Shown: positions 22,720 through 33,736 of the stretch, one piece after another
Layout of the letters: every line of letters begins with the position of its first letter
Numbering within the stretch: position 1 is the stretch's first letter
Origin: Corinectria fuckeliana
Lineage: Eukaryota; Ascomycota; Sordariomycetes; Hypocreales; Nectriaceae
Length of the DNA: 64,000 nt
Direction: 5' to 3'
Assembly: GCA_019137255.1 (NCBI GenBank)
Contig: WPDH01000042.1
Coordinates: forward strand, 248,001 to 312,000
Position numbers and translations under genes: made by a program
Notes under the pieces: generated by a model
Told to the model about the DNA's origin: nothing
The model's input: the letters and a program-made list of their open reading frames with translations, nothing else
Databases searched by the model: none

Positions 22720-24444
22720 TCATAGCTTAACCAGACTAACGTCTAATACTCCTTCGGAATTCCTAAGCCCTTCCAGCACATCGTTGCTCACCGGCCCCAA
22801 CACGCCCAAAATCATCAACGCCTCGTGGCCTTTGGGTCCATCCATCGGCCCGTCCTGCACGGCGGCCAGCTGCTGCTGCTGCGGGTCGAGACTGGCAACC
22901 TGCATGAATTTGATGTTGATGCCGTGCGCGCCGAGGACCATGCCCACGCCTCCAATTTTGCCCGGCTCGTCGTAGTTGTGCAGGATAATGAGCGTCCCCT
23001 CGGGCGTAAACACGCCGTTGAACCGGTCCAATTTGGAAATGTACGCCCGGTCGTCCGTTGCGTAGCCCTCGATGACCTGCTCGCTCCCGCCGCTCCCGGC
23101 TTCGTAAGACCGTAGCGTAACCAGGTTGGCAAACGTCGGCTGCTGAGCCTGGCGGGAGTGCGTCTCGCTAATCACGATGCCCTTCTCATTGGCGATGAGC
23201 GTGGCATTGACAATGTTGACGTGCGAGTCGCTGAACGAAGCCACCAGGCCCTTGACCAACGCCGCGAACAGTGGCTTCGTGTTGAACATGCCAGCCAGGT
23301 CGCCATGGTAGATCAGCTCAAAGCGACGGCGGCCCATCATGCCGCCCTTGCTGCGTACAAAGTGCTGCGTGTACAGCCGGCCCATCTTCTCGACCAGTTG
23401 CACCGACGGCTGTAGCTTGCGATACTCTTCGGGCACAATGATGGGAGCGTTGACGGCGCTTGTAGGGAGACCGCCTCGAAGGATCTCGAGGACTTGCTTG
23501 CACACGTCCATGGATACGTTCTCCTGGGCTTCAACGGTTGACGCACCCAGATGAGGCGTCGCCACCACCTTGGGGTGCTTGCTGAGCTTTACAGCTGCCG
23601 AATATGCTTGAGGCGGTTCTGAGGACCAGACGTCGATGCCAGCTCCCGCTATCCATCCCTCGTCCAGCGCCTTGAGCAGTGCCGCCTCACTGTACACGCC
23701 ACCTCGTGCGACGTTGAGCACCCGTGCTGTCTTCTTCATTTTCTTTAGCTCATCTTCCCCGATGAGATCCAGCGTCGTCGCCAGTAGAGGTGTGTGGATG
23801 GTCAAGAAGTCCACCACAGGCAGGAGATCTTGTAAGCTAGGGACGAGCCGGACGCCTGCGTGGCGCGCAATATCAGCACTCGCATAGGGATCAACTGCCA
23901 CCACCTCCATGCCCAGGCCCTTGGCCATTCGGGCCACGTTCATGCCGACCTTTCCCAAGCCAATGATGCCCAGTGTCTTGCTGCCAACCTCTACACCGAC
24001 GAGTTTGCTGCGTTCCCAGCGTCCATCCTTGACCGTCCCATCGGCACGGCCCAGGTTTCTGGCCGTCGCTAGGAGGAGTGCGACTGTGTGCTCTGCTGCA
24101 GCGACAATGTTGCCCGCGGGTGAGTTGACAACGATGATGCCCTGTGTTGTCGCGGCGAGCACATCAATGTTGTCGACGCCGACACCGGCTCGAGCGACGA
24201 CCCGGAGTTTCTTCCCTGCCTGCAGCACGTTGGCTGTGACCTGGGTCTCGGACCGGACGATGAGGCCATGGTATTGCGGTATCAATTCTACGAGGTCCTC
24301 TGGCGAGAGACCGAGCCGATTGTCGACATCAAAATGGGGAGTGAGAAGGGCCAGGCCATCCGGGGACACCTTCTCAGGGACCAGAATCCGGGGCCGAGCA
24401 GAGCTCGCCGAGGACGGAGGATCATGGGTAGCTGAAGGAGCCAT
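22720..24444 (-). CDS. D-3-phosphoglycerate dehydrogenase
   Basis: Oxidises 3-phosphoglycerate to 3-phosphohydroxypyruvate with NAD, the first committed step of serine synthesis. Single exon, 574 residues. N-terminal extension of about 17 Ser/Ala/Pro residues, then PRILVPEKVSPDGL. NAD-binding motif GIIGLGKVG at 159-167; catalytic Arg247 (NVARGG), Glu276 (DVWSSEPP) and His298 (TPHLGAS) are all present. The C-terminal part (about 325-574) fits the long PGDH type with an ASB-like intervening domain and a terminal ACT region (GTLIILHNYDEPGKIGGVGMVLG), used for serine feedback in relatives. The start is the first ATG of the frame. The neighbouring transposon ends 389 bases beyond the stop codon and does not touch the gene. 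Cytosolic. Confidence 0.95.
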   Translation of the reverse strand: MAPSATHDPPSSASSARPRILVPEKVSPDGLALLTPHFDVDNRLGLSPEDLVELIPQYHGLIVRSETQVTANVLQAGKKLRVVARAGVGVDNIDVLAATTQGIIVVNSPAGNIVAAAEHTVALLLATARNLGRADGTVKDGRWERSKLVGVEVGSKTLGIIGLGKVGMNVARMAKGLGMEVVAVDPYASADIARHAGVRLVPSLQDLLPVVDFLTIHTPLLATTLDLIGEDELKKMKKTARVLNVARGGVYSEAALLKALDEGWIAGAGIDVWSSEPPQAYSAAVKLSKHPKVVATPHLGASTVEAQENVSMDVCKQVLEILRGGLPTSAVNAPIIVPEEYRKLQPSVQLVEKMGRLYTQHFVRSKGGMMGRRRFELIYHGDLAGMFNTKPLFAALVKGLVASFSDSHVNIVNATLIANEKGIVISETHSRQAQQPTFANLVTLRSYEAGSGGSEQVIEGYATDDRAYISKLDRFNGVFTPEGTLIILHNYDEPGKIGGVGMVLGAHGINIKFMQVASLDPQQQQLAAVQDGPMDGPKGHEALMILGVLGPVSNDVLEGLRNSEGVLDVSLVKL

Positions 24445-25522
24445 GTTTGCGGGCCTTGTCGGTGTTTTTGATGTGTGATCAAGGAATCTCTGCGGGGGTA
24501 GTGTAGCTTCAGAATATTCAGGCGACTGAGGGTGTATAAGTTAGAATAAGAATCAGGAAAGAGGAATCGAGAGAAAGGAATCGAGATGACGTCTGCTACA
24601 CGATATAAACTCCGTCGCCTCCCTCCTTCTCCTTCCCCCATCCAGTGCCTCTCGGTCCTCCTCGAGGCGTTCCGCCACGATTCCTAGCCGTGCCCAATCC
24701 CACCGAGCAAGAGCCCAGCCAACCGAAAGCTAACGATGAAGCCTTAGACGCAGGAGTCCTCACAAGGGATGATGCATGCAACTCCTGCAACGTCCCGTCG
24801 GCGCTCAACTAATAGCCATTACAGGACTCTCCACGCCAAGCTTACAATGTTTCTCCCGGTCGTCTTTAAGGCGCGGGGGGTTCCATCCTGCCCGTTGCGG
24901 GCTGAGGAGAAAGCGGCCGAGTTTGGCCACGCTCAACAATGTGGGGGGCTGATGTGAATAATTCTAACACCCATGATCTATTCAACCCCTCATTTTCCCC
25001 ATGTTGAGCTACTGCAAGCCACCGGCTGGACGTTGGGGCGATCGATTGGATTGCCCCCCGTGCACTAAACATCGATAGCTGCCCTCCCCTCCTTTCCGCG
25101 GCAGCTGTTGCTGGCATATGGCGTTGAGAGGTTGCCTCGCCGGCAGCGCACAGATGAGGCAGCATCGTTGCATTTTCTGCGGGAGAAGGTGGTGTGGTCG
25201 TTGCATAGTCTATCTCGCAAGTATGCACCCATCCCGATGCGACCACCTGGTCTATCAGGCTTATCGCCCATGCCATGGTGACCTGCGTGTCTTGCTTTTT
25301 GGTGGCGGTGAAGGCGTCCGTCTTCGGGCTTCTTGCCAGATGGCCCTGCAAACAAATTGTTATTGTTTCTACATAATCGTTACCCCAGACAGGCTCTAGC
25401 TCAACATCAAGATCGGGTCATCGGCGTTGGTGTCATATATTTCACCGCCTCCACGTTAATTATTGTAGTCCATACCAATACACGTGCCTCCATTGTCGAA
25501 ATCGACGTATTTCTTTGCCTTC
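24445..25522. other. Intergenic, promoter of phosphoglycerate dehydrogenase
   Basis: About 1.08 kb upstream of the dehydrogenase and downstream of the glyoxalase gene (both minus). Open frames here are short and unlike proteins. No RNA gene or repeat was recognised. Confidence 0.55.
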
Positions 25523-26922
25523 TCAGAAGTTCTCCTTGCCACTGAATCTCTCGTTCTGGACAATCTCAATCCAGTAACCGTCGGGATCTAACAAGAACGC
25601 AACGTTCTTCATCCGTCCATCCGTCAACCTCTTCTTCCAGCTAACCGTCATGTCCTCGAACCTCTGGCAAGCGGCCTCTAAGTTGTCAACCGAGACGCCT
25701 GTGCAGTGTCAGTAAACCACGGCTCTTGGAATTGTCGTATTGTCTAATATCCGTAACTCACAAATGTGGCCAAAGCCTTGAGGCTCTTGATTGCCATCAT
25801 GGTAGCGGAAGTCCTCCTCTTTTTCAGTTCCATAGTTCCAGGTCAATTCCAACAGCCCCTCTCTATCGGCGACATCCATGCCTTCGGTCACAGGCTTGTC
25901 ACCTGGGTATCCCAAAAAGTAGAGGTTGAAGCCTGCACTCGGGTTCTTCGAGGTCCGGACCAGAGTCATACCAAGGACCTCTTTGTAGTATTTGAGAGAC
26001 TTTTCGGCATCCTTGACGCGAATCATGGTGTGGTTCTAGTCATGTCAGAATAGAGCCCCCCCCCCCCCCGGGCAGAAGTATTTAGGGTTCTCACCATTCG
26101 GTAGGTCGACAAATCGGTCTCCTTGATATTCTCCGTCTCTTGATAGGGGTTCTGGGCGATAATTTCAACCCAGTAACCATCAGGATCGAGCGCAAATGCG
26201 ATATTCCTCATCCGACCGTCGGAGAGTTTCTTCTGAAACTTGTAGCCTTCATCCTCAAGACGCTGGCAGGCGGCCTGGATGTTGTCGACGCTGACGCAAA
26301 GATGGCCAAACCCACGGTGCGGCTCTACATTGCCGTTGTTTATCTTGTACTCTGCGTCGTTTTCTGTCCCATAGTTATGAGTAAGCTCTACCAGACCCTG
26401 TCGGTCGAAGGCTGCGTTGCCGTGGGACAAGGCCTTGGGTGAGTCGTAGCCCAGGAAGTAGAGATCGAACTTGTTCTCGGGAAACTCAAGCTTCTTGACA
26501 ACACTCATGCCTAGGAACTCGTAAAACTTGACTGGAAAGGAAAAAAGCGTCAGTCAAACAGCTCAGACTTTCTGGTGGAGACCCTGGCATCTGAGCCTGG
26601 GTCATCATGGTGGCGGGCGCTCGCATACCAGATTCCTTAGGGTCCTTGACTCGAATCCTAGTCTAGAGTCAGTACCTGTATAAGCTGTATAAGGCCTCAC
26701 CGAGCAGCTTACATCGAGTGGTTGAACTTGTAGTTGTTGGTATCCGTGGTGGTCGCCATGGTGAACGATCGAGCTTGTGTTGCTTTCTTCAATCAGTTGC
26801 AAGCTCACGAAGCGGGGCGCTAAGGAGGGATCACCTCTAGACAAAGGGGCAAAGGAGAGCTTGGGGAAGGAAACGATGTTCTGAAGAGCTCGAAGACGCT
26901 GCACTGCTCTTGTGGTGTTCAT
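25523..26922 (-). CDS. Glyoxalase I (lactoylglutathione lyase), two-domain, probable mitochondrial leader
   Basis: Converts the glutathione hemithioacetal of methylglyoxal to S-lactoylglutathione. Six exons: 26835-26922, 26713-26773, 26629-26657, 26095-26531, 25762-26035, 25523-25698; 354 residues. It carries two tandem glyoxalase modules, each opening with NHSMIRVKD or NHTMIRVKD, followed by FDLYFLGYDSPKAL / FNLYFLGYPGDKP, VELTHNYGTE / LELTWNYGTE, GFGHLCVSVDN / GFGHICVSVDN, and DGRMRNIAFALDPDGYWVEI / DGRMKNVAFLLDPDGYWIEI. This monomeric two-domain form is that of fungi. Exon 1 encodes a basic, hydroxylated leader (MNTTRAVQRLRALQNIVSF...) joined in frame by a 61-nt intron to ARSFTMATTT. The internal ATG at 26759 would give the cytosolic form. 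A poly-C tract lies in intron 4. Confidence 0.93.
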
Positions 26923-28404
26923 TTAGATGCGGCAAATGTTTTATCAGTGGTGGGAGAAAATGCGAAGCGATAATCGTCTCTGTGGTTGATGATGCAATGT
27001 GTGGGAGAGCCCCTCCATCAACTTACCCCACTTCGGATGCTAGGACTGACGTCAATCAGAAATAACTGCTGTCAACTATCTTTTCCTTGGTACATTTAAC
27101 TATGACCACCATAGGTATATAAAAGGTGGCCATTGAGGGGGATGAAGCCAAGTTTTCGAATTGATATATTAAATGATACCAATCACAAGTATCAGCTTAC
27201 CTCAGGCTTTTGCCTTGCTATCAGTGCAACGTCGTCATGCTGAGCTTATCAAAAACGCCAGCTTGTCAGTGCTTCAGTGATGAGCCTGTACCACGAAGAA
27301 ATCAAGGACTTCAACTTCTGTCTACCCCCTACTTCAATCTTCAAATCTATGTAACAGAAACTTACACCTTTAAGTAACTAAACCCAAGCCCACCCACATT
27401 GGTTGTTTCGGTTCCAAAGTTCGGTCAGTGCTGTAGGGTAGACTCCGGTCGCGGGAGTCCTGAGCACTGGGCACTACAATGAACCTTCATCTGCCTACTT
27501 AGTGATTTCTACACATGCAGTGGGCTCACTGTCCTGGATAACATGAGAAGCCTCGAGCTCATTGGCCAGCAAGACTAGAACTTGTTGTTCTCTGGCTAAA
27601 TAGGTGTTGGTGTTGCTAGCCACGCGGAGGCCAGAAAAGGTAGCACACCAAAAGGGGGGTGACATAAATATGTCGACATATATCAGGGTTGCATAAGTCA
27701 AAAGCGATCGACTTATTCAATTTACTACATCGGTGCCACTTTTTCTGGCCCCCGCGTGCTAGCCTACTAAGGCATGGGACAATGATGGTCGAATGACGAC
27801 GACGAATAGTCGCGGTCAAGCATTGAGTCCCACCAACAATGAACGTTCCACTTAGCATCAGCCCGCTACTTAGACCAATGACTTCTGTACCCAATCTTCA
27901 ACTTCTAAATGCACTCTCTCGGGTTGTGCCTAACTTACCGGGGATGATGAATGAGAACCCTGGACTGTAGGCCTACCTGCAAGGCAGTTGAGTGCCATTC
28001 CGCGCTAGTCGGGGGGGGGGCTTGATGCATTTGCGGGGCGGTCATCCATGTCCGCTCAGTGGAAAGTCAGTGGAAAGTCAGTGTCACACCCGCAGCGCGA
28101 CGCACCGTGCCGCTCTTCTACTGTATGATTAGCCGCCCGCTTCTGCTCGACCTTTGTCTACAGCCGCATTCTTCCACTCCCATTCCGCCCATTTATATTC
28201 GGCTCTTGGTGCTCTAGCATGCAAGACCATGATCTTTTGGTCTTTGCCCCTCGTGGAAATCGCCCCTTAATCTCCGACGACGCTGCGATTCCATGAGGTC
28301 GACAAAACGTCATACCGCCTCCATCTGGATCATCCCCAACTCCATTCGCTCAACAACCAGCCCTCCCAGTTCGACGCCGAGCCACCGCTACCCCCCGATT
28401 CCCC
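26923..28404. other. Divergent intergenic region with a MITE candidate
   Basis: About 1.5 kb between the glyoxalase I gene (minus) and the unknown plus-strand gene, so it contains both promoters. It includes the small inverted-repeat element at 27619-27759 and a run of ten G near 28011. No coding signal was seen. Confidence 0.55.
27619..27759. mobile_element. Candidate MITE, 141 bp, TA-flanked
   Basis: Imperfect terminal inverted repeats of about 25 bp (GCCACGCGGAGGCCAGAAAA on the left against GCACGCGGGGGCCAGAAAAA on the right) are flanked by TA on each side. A 14-bp palindrome, ATATGTCGACATAT (27668-27681), lies near the centre. No coding capacity. Repeat ends differ from those of the 1.85-kb element, so it belongs to another family. 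A single copy in one window cannot prove mobility. Confidence 0.5.
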
Positions 28405-30425
28405 ATGGAGCGCCATCGCACCCTCGCGGGGGACCCTTACGATGACTCCGCCGTCATGGACGACGTGGCAGGCGTCGACACCATGTCTAGAACCCAAGGT
28501 CGGTCGCCCTTGGCCAAGACCAGGTCCATGTCCGACGGCGGAGGCACTCCCTCCAAACTATCGCCCTCGCCGCACATCGTTGAAACATCGCGACGAACCT
28601 CGAAGGATGATAGCACAATCCGTGATGCTCCTACGCCGGTGACTCCTAGTCGCTCAGACTTCAACTCCAGCTTCCCGCCCCGTCGCGAATTCACGCCTCC
28701 TGCAGGCGCCTCGAACCCCTACGTCAAGCCCGCGCCTCTCTCCCCCAAGCTCGACCATTCACAAATATACGCCTCCCCGACAAACATCCTTCCACGCCGC
28801 TCCCGAGGCCTCGACTTCTCGCGCGCCGCGACAAGCCTACACCACTCGACCCTCGCTGAGCAGTCTTCTCCGGACTCATCGCCTACCGCTGGTGGCCGGG
28901 CCATGAATATCCCGAGCCGGAGGAGCCACTATGCAGGACCGGAGCAGACTTCGACGTCGCTGTGGTCTGTAATGGGCAACCAGGAGAAGATGCACGTTAG
29001 CAGCTCGGTGGGGAGCACCCAGGCCGTAGGGTCGGATTCCTCGAGCTCCTCGGACAACGACGACTTGATGGACGAGGATTTGGACGAATCTTATGTCACC
29101 ACACCTCAGATTTCTAAGACAGGTCCGATCATAGGCCCTCACGGCCCAAGCATCCCGTTCGGATCTCCGGCTATGAGCAGCCTCATGAGCTTCCAGCAGC
29201 GCCAACGACCGCGCAAACAACAAAAGAAGAAGGTGCGCGGACACCTGGGCCTCGGCTTTGGCAGTACCGGGGCGGCCATCTCCAAGTCGCCGCCTAGTAG
29301 TTCATCTCGCGCGAGACGAGAGAGCATCTCTTGGCAGGCGAACCAGCTGCACATCTCTGGGGCTGATGCAGACGAGGCTAGGACCTTGGGTGATGTTGAT
29401 GGACCCGGAGCAGAAGGGCAACGGGGAGTGATACGGAGGGTGGTTACACGGCGTGGGAATCTTCTGGTAAGTCATCTTTTGCCTTGGCTGTCACTAGTGA
29501 CGAGTATTCTGATGCCTGTATAGCCTAAGACCAAAACCTTTGCTCGAATTCGTGCAGCTCTCATGGAGGAGAGCACACCGGCTGATGCCGAATTCCGAAG
29601 AGAAGCAGAAGTGGTCAAGCAGGTTCGCGAAAGCGACATGGACCTCGAGCCAAGGATCCCTCAAGCTGCTGTTGCCGAGTCTACGCAAACTACCGCAACA
29701 GCCCCTTCTTCGCCCAACATGACCCAGCAGGACTCCTTGGATGATGTCGCCGAGGACGATATGATGGGTGACCTGTCCACCGGACTCTCAAGCAGCTTTA
29801 AGCAGCACGTCATGAAGAATTCCAAGGGTAAGACGTTTTGGGATAACTTCTCCGAGTCCAGCAGCATGGGCGGCGCGAGGACAACGCCGCCCCCAGCGGC
29901 TTTCCTGCCAAGGGGCTCCTCGTCGGGCATCAGTGAAGATGTCTCGATGGATTCTCCGTCTGCGGGCGGAACTAACGGTTTCCTGGTAAGTGTTCACCGC
30001 CTGTCCCTGCCGGCAACCTGTTCTAACAACCCTCACAGCTCTCGCAGAACAACGGCCCCCAACCGCCCACCGCCGCCGAAATCACCCGCCGCATTAACAG
30101 CAAGCGCCGCCGTGAGGACGACTTTGACCCGCTCAGCTTCAAGCGCCGCGCCGTCAGCCCCGGCATGAGCGTCCACAACTCGCCCATCATGCAGAGCCCC
30201 CTCCAGCGCGACGTCCAACCGTGGACCTCGGGTTCCCGCCCCGGCAGCAATGGCGGCGACAAGTCCGGCAGTGGCGCCCCTAGCGAGGCCGGTAGCACCC
30301 CGGGCAACATGTCCGGCGCTAGCTCCTCCGCCGCCCCCTCCGGCCGCCTCGGCAGCAAGGGCCGCATCGGCTTCCAGGGCATGATTGATACGCACGACGG
30401 CATCATGCGGATGAGCATCGAGTAG
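28405..30425 (+). CDS. Unrecognised conserved-looking, low-complexity protein, probably nuclear
   Basis: Three exons, 28405-29466, 29524-29985 and 30039-30425, joined by two short introns (GTAAGT donors, TATAG and CACAG acceptors); 636 residues. Most of the chain is Ser/Pro-rich and predicted disordered, with many SP/TP sites. Ordered-looking islands are PKTKTFARIRAALMEE with ADAEFRREAEVVKQVRES right after intron 1, and RRINSKRRREDDFDPLSFKR with AVSPGMSVHNSPIMQSP near the C-terminus. Acidic run SSSSDNDDLMDEDLDES about residue 215. Basic clusters RKQQKKKVR and KRRRE could be nuclear signals. I do not recognise a named family; the SP/TP density would suit a cell-cycle or signalling substrate, but that is inference. 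Start is the first ATG after a CT-rich leader. Confidence 0.82.
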
Positions 30426-30922
30426 GTAGGTACATCGATGAAAACCCGCGACACTTGGTCTTGTCCTTCTTCGTTTTTTTGGGTTTATCCCAGACAACTT
30501 GCCTGGGCTTTGCTTGGCTTCGGCTTGGCCTGGACCCTTCACGGTATTGCATCCGGAGGCGTTATGGACGGATGGGCGTTTTTTGCTATGATTCCCGCTG
30601 GACAGCAAGGTGAATTGTTAAAAATCCTTTAGACAATACTTTTTACTTGATTGTATGTAATACCCTTCAAAACCGGAGGCAGCGGAATGAAAACCAAAAA
30701 GATGAAGTAATAATATGATTGCCCACGTGTGATATAGATATAGACCATCTTCGTCTTTGGTATCTAGCTTGTTCAACCCCAAAACGCCTGAACGAAGGAT
30801 AGAGGAGCTTCAAGCTCAGTCTATTCTGCAAGGAACTTGTGTTCCTAAAGCATGACTTTCAAACGCCGACAATGCCACGCCACCCGTAATCAAAGAACCA
30901 TCGCACGCTGAAAAGCCTACCG
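30426..30922. other. Intergenic between convergent genes
   Basis: About 500 bases holding 3' UTRs of the unknown gene and the roadblock-like gene. Nothing else was recognised. Confidence 0.6.
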
Positions 30923-31633
30923 CTACTCGACGCCAACACCCTCCTCGGGGACGGTTAATGTACCAAGCTTGTCGTCGAGCCAGCGGGAGAGGTCGGCGGC
31001 GTGGCGGCGGAGTGCAATGGCAGCAGCTCCGGTACCGGTGGAACTCTCGAGGCTGGCGGTGGTCTGGGCGCCGGTGCTGATCATGCTATCGGCCTCGCCG
31101 GGGCTGCCGACCTGGGAGGCGTCACCCGAGCGGTCGTGGGGATGAAGATGGGAAGAGTGATCGCCTGGGCCGTCCTGGGCGGGCCCGACGCAAACGAAGA
31201 GCAAGCCGCACTTGAGGCGGCGGATGACGAGCGTGCCGCCGCTGAGCTGGACGGTGATGGTGGCGGGCTTGATCGGCTTGGCCTTGGGAGAGGATTGGTA
31301 TTGGTGCTGAGACTGGCTCATCTGTTCGTCGTCGTCGGCGTCGTCATCCTCGTCGTCGTCGGGCGGGGAGCTCCCGATGGGATCGGGCGTGCGGGAGCCG
31401 GGAAGAGAAGAAGGCAGCACGGGAGACGAAGAGGAGTGGATTGCGAGGAGGGAGGCTGCAACGGTGGCGTGCGTGCGCAGAACGGAGACGGGTTGAGGGC
31501 TGGCGTGTGCGAGGAGCTTCCCGTGTGGGCTGGTGAGCAGCAAGGTCGGCAGGGCGGCCGTCTGGTTGGCGTGGAGGAAGGCCGTGAGACGCTTCGTGAG
31601 GAGGAGAGGCGGCGTATGGGTCGGGTAGGACAT
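30923..31633 (-). CDS. Roadblock/LC7-like protein, possibly Ragulator (LAMTOR2-type)
   Basis: Single exon, 236 residues. The N-terminal part (PLLLTKRLTAFLHANQTAALPTLLLTSPHGKLLAHASPQ) reads like the first helix and strands of a roadblock domain. A low-complexity insert, including a run of Asp residues (about 88-102), separates it from the second half (ATITVQLSGGTLVIRRLKCGLLFVCVGP), and a final helix follows (AIALRRHAADLSRWLDDKLG). This split layout suggests a LAMTOR2/Ragulator-like scaffold of vacuolar TORC1 signalling. That assignment is tentative because I can see the fold pattern but no diagnostic motif. The first ATG of the frame is used. Confidence 0.62.
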   Translation of the reverse strand: MSYPTHTPPLLLTKRLTAFLHANQTAALPTLLLTSPHGKLLAHASPQPVSVLRTHATVAASLLAIHSSSSPVLPSSLPGSRTPDPIGSSPPDDDEDDDADDDEQMSQSQHQYQSSPKAKPIKPATITVQLSGGTLVIRRLKCGLLFVCVGPAQDGPGDHSSHLHPHDRSGDASQVGSPGEADSMISTGAQTTASLESSTGTGAAAIALRRHAADLSRWLDDKLGTLTVPEEGVGVE

Positions 31634-32314
31634 TTGAGAGCGGAGGGAGCGGTCGGCTCTGGATGCGATATTGCGCGCGCGCGCGGATGGAGGGAGCTGG
31701 AAGAGGGCGTGGCGGTTCGGAGCTCAAGGACAGCTGTTGCGTTTCGAGGGATTTGCGCGTGGGACGGGCGGCGGCGGGAGTGAGTTCGGGTGTGAGGTTC
31801 ACGATATTCTTCGGTGAATGGAGCGACGCGTGAAGCTGTTGTTGGCTGGCCGCAGAGAAACGGGCAGAGGTTTGGAGAGCTGACAGCGAGGATGAAGCTT
31901 TGGCGACGAAGTGAAATGGAGGAATGGGGCAGACAGCTTGAGGACCGGCTGATGGCGGGGCGGCTCATGGGGCTCCCAAAGATCAGGGTCAAGCAGGGAA
32001 GGCACAAAGTACAGCGGTGCGGGGTCCTTTCGGTTGCAACGGGCAAGTGCTACTACTAAGTAAGCTAAGTAGGTACCTATGGACCTGCCTAACGCCAATT
32101 GGGCCTCGTTGATTGCGACGGGTGGTGTAAGATCATTGGATCAAATTGCCTTGCATAAGATTGGGTGTCTTCACAGCATGGATTCAGCAAAAGATGCTTT
32201 CAATAATGAATGGATTTCAAATTGAATGGACGTAGAAATAATATCCCATCAGTACAAGCCCGCTCCCTAACTCACTGCCTACATACAGTGGCCACCACGT
32301 CATTCCTTTTCCTT
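31634..32314. other. Intergenic between two minus-strand genes
   Basis: About 680 bases containing the roadblock-like gene promoter, with an alternating GCGCGCGCGC tract near 31673 and a GTAGGTACCTA palindromic word near 32070. No gene was seen. Confidence 0.55.
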
Positions 32315-33736
32315 CTACTTTGTCTCCTCTGCCTTGGCCTTGGCTACGTTCCGCCGCTCAGCCAAATCGTCCTCAAGATCCCGATACTCCCGGCCTTCCT
32401 CCGTCGTCTCCTTCCAGCGCTGGTATTCGAGCTCGACTCCCTGCGCTGCCCTGAACGCCAACCTCCAATTTCCGGTACGAGCACTTGGATCGTGGTTGAG
32501 AAGCAGGCCGAGGATCAACTCCCGCAGCGTCTTCGTATACCTCGCCCGCGCCATGTACGAGTCGATGTTGATGGTGGGCCGCCGGCAGCGGTGCGAGCAA
32601 GGCTTCCACAGCGAAGACGAATGAGCGCAACTTTCCTCGGAGATATGTTCGCAGCCTCCGTACAGGCACTCGCAGCCCGCAGCGTAAGCTTCGCCATTGA
32701 GACAGCCGAATCTTATGCAGCGCTCGATGTGGCAGCAGCCGCACTTGTCGCAGCAGAACGTGAGGACTTCGCCTGTCATCATGGTGAAGACAATCGCGCC
32801 GACGGACCAAAGCTCATCGTTTAGAGTATAAAGACGGTCATCCTAGGTGAATGAGTTAGTCCCAAACGGCGCTCGTAGGAAACCCCGACCTACCTCTGGG
32901 TAAGCTTCAGGCTCGTAAGTACTAGGCTCATTCATGGCCTTCTTCCGTGTAGTCGTAAAAGACTCATGACCTCGATATGAGGCTATGGACTGGGCGTGAG
33001 TGGGTTCGCTTTGGTGCTCCGCTTCCTTGATGGCCGTATGGATGGAATGGGATGTTACTTTAGCCTTGCTAAAGTTACCTAGCTTGCATTGGCCGTAGGT
33101 CTCGATGCCTCGAGGGTGCTGGAAGTAGATGTTGCCTGGCGAGATGTCACGGTGAAGGATGGGAAGCCAGTCTACGTCTGTGGGCACGAACTCGGGCTCC
33201 TTGGTCGAGGAGAATTCTGTACCAGGTTTGAGTCGTCTACCGTCGTGAAGGTAGGCAACGGCTCGCACCAGAGACCGGAGGACGTGCCAGCAGAGAGACT
33301 CGGGGAGGTAGTAGGCGGAGCTTTCGACGGCGTGACTAGCGAAGAGCGCGCTGAGATTCGCAGCGTCGCAAAAGTCCCAGACCAGATAGGAGTCAGCATT
33401 CTCCCGGCTGTTGTCGTTTTCCTGGGTCCTGTGAAAAGGCCGGCGGTCGATGTGGCCGACAATGCTGATGAGGTTCTCGTGGTTGAGTAGATTGAGCACC
33501 GCCGTGGCCTGTCTGTGATCCCCGAGCAACTTTTGCTCAGGGCTATTCTTAGGATCGTCGTCTCCTACCCCGTATCCCTTGGCGCCCCCGAAGGGACGAG
33601 CGAGGTACTGTTCTCCGCGAGGGTCGCCTGGTCGGACGGCGAGCCATACGTCCGGTTCGATCTCTTTGACGAGCTCAAACTTGGGAGGCCTGTCCTCGTT
33701 CTGGGAACCACCAGAGGGTGCATGATCCTGATCCAT
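32315..33736 (-). CDS. Predicted pseudokinase with cysteine-rich C-lobe insert
   Basis: Two exons, 32894-33736 and 32315-32842; 456 residues. C-lobe kinase landmarks are clear: HVLRSLVRAVAYLHDG, the catalytic loop HRDISPGNIYF (H195, R196, D197, N202) and the subdomain IX motif NDELWSVGAIVFTMMTGE. Yet the N-lobe has no Gly-rich loop, the beta-3 position reads LARPF with no Lys, and the DFG motif is NFS (221-223, in CKLGNFSKAKV). ATP-Mg binding is therefore doubtful. Residues 311-367 contain 13 cysteines and four histidines where helix G usually lies, suggesting a metal-binding or disulphide module. The tail from about 415 is charged and helical. The start at 33736 (MDQDHAP) was preferred over the ATG at 33817. 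Function is unknown. Confidence 0.82.
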
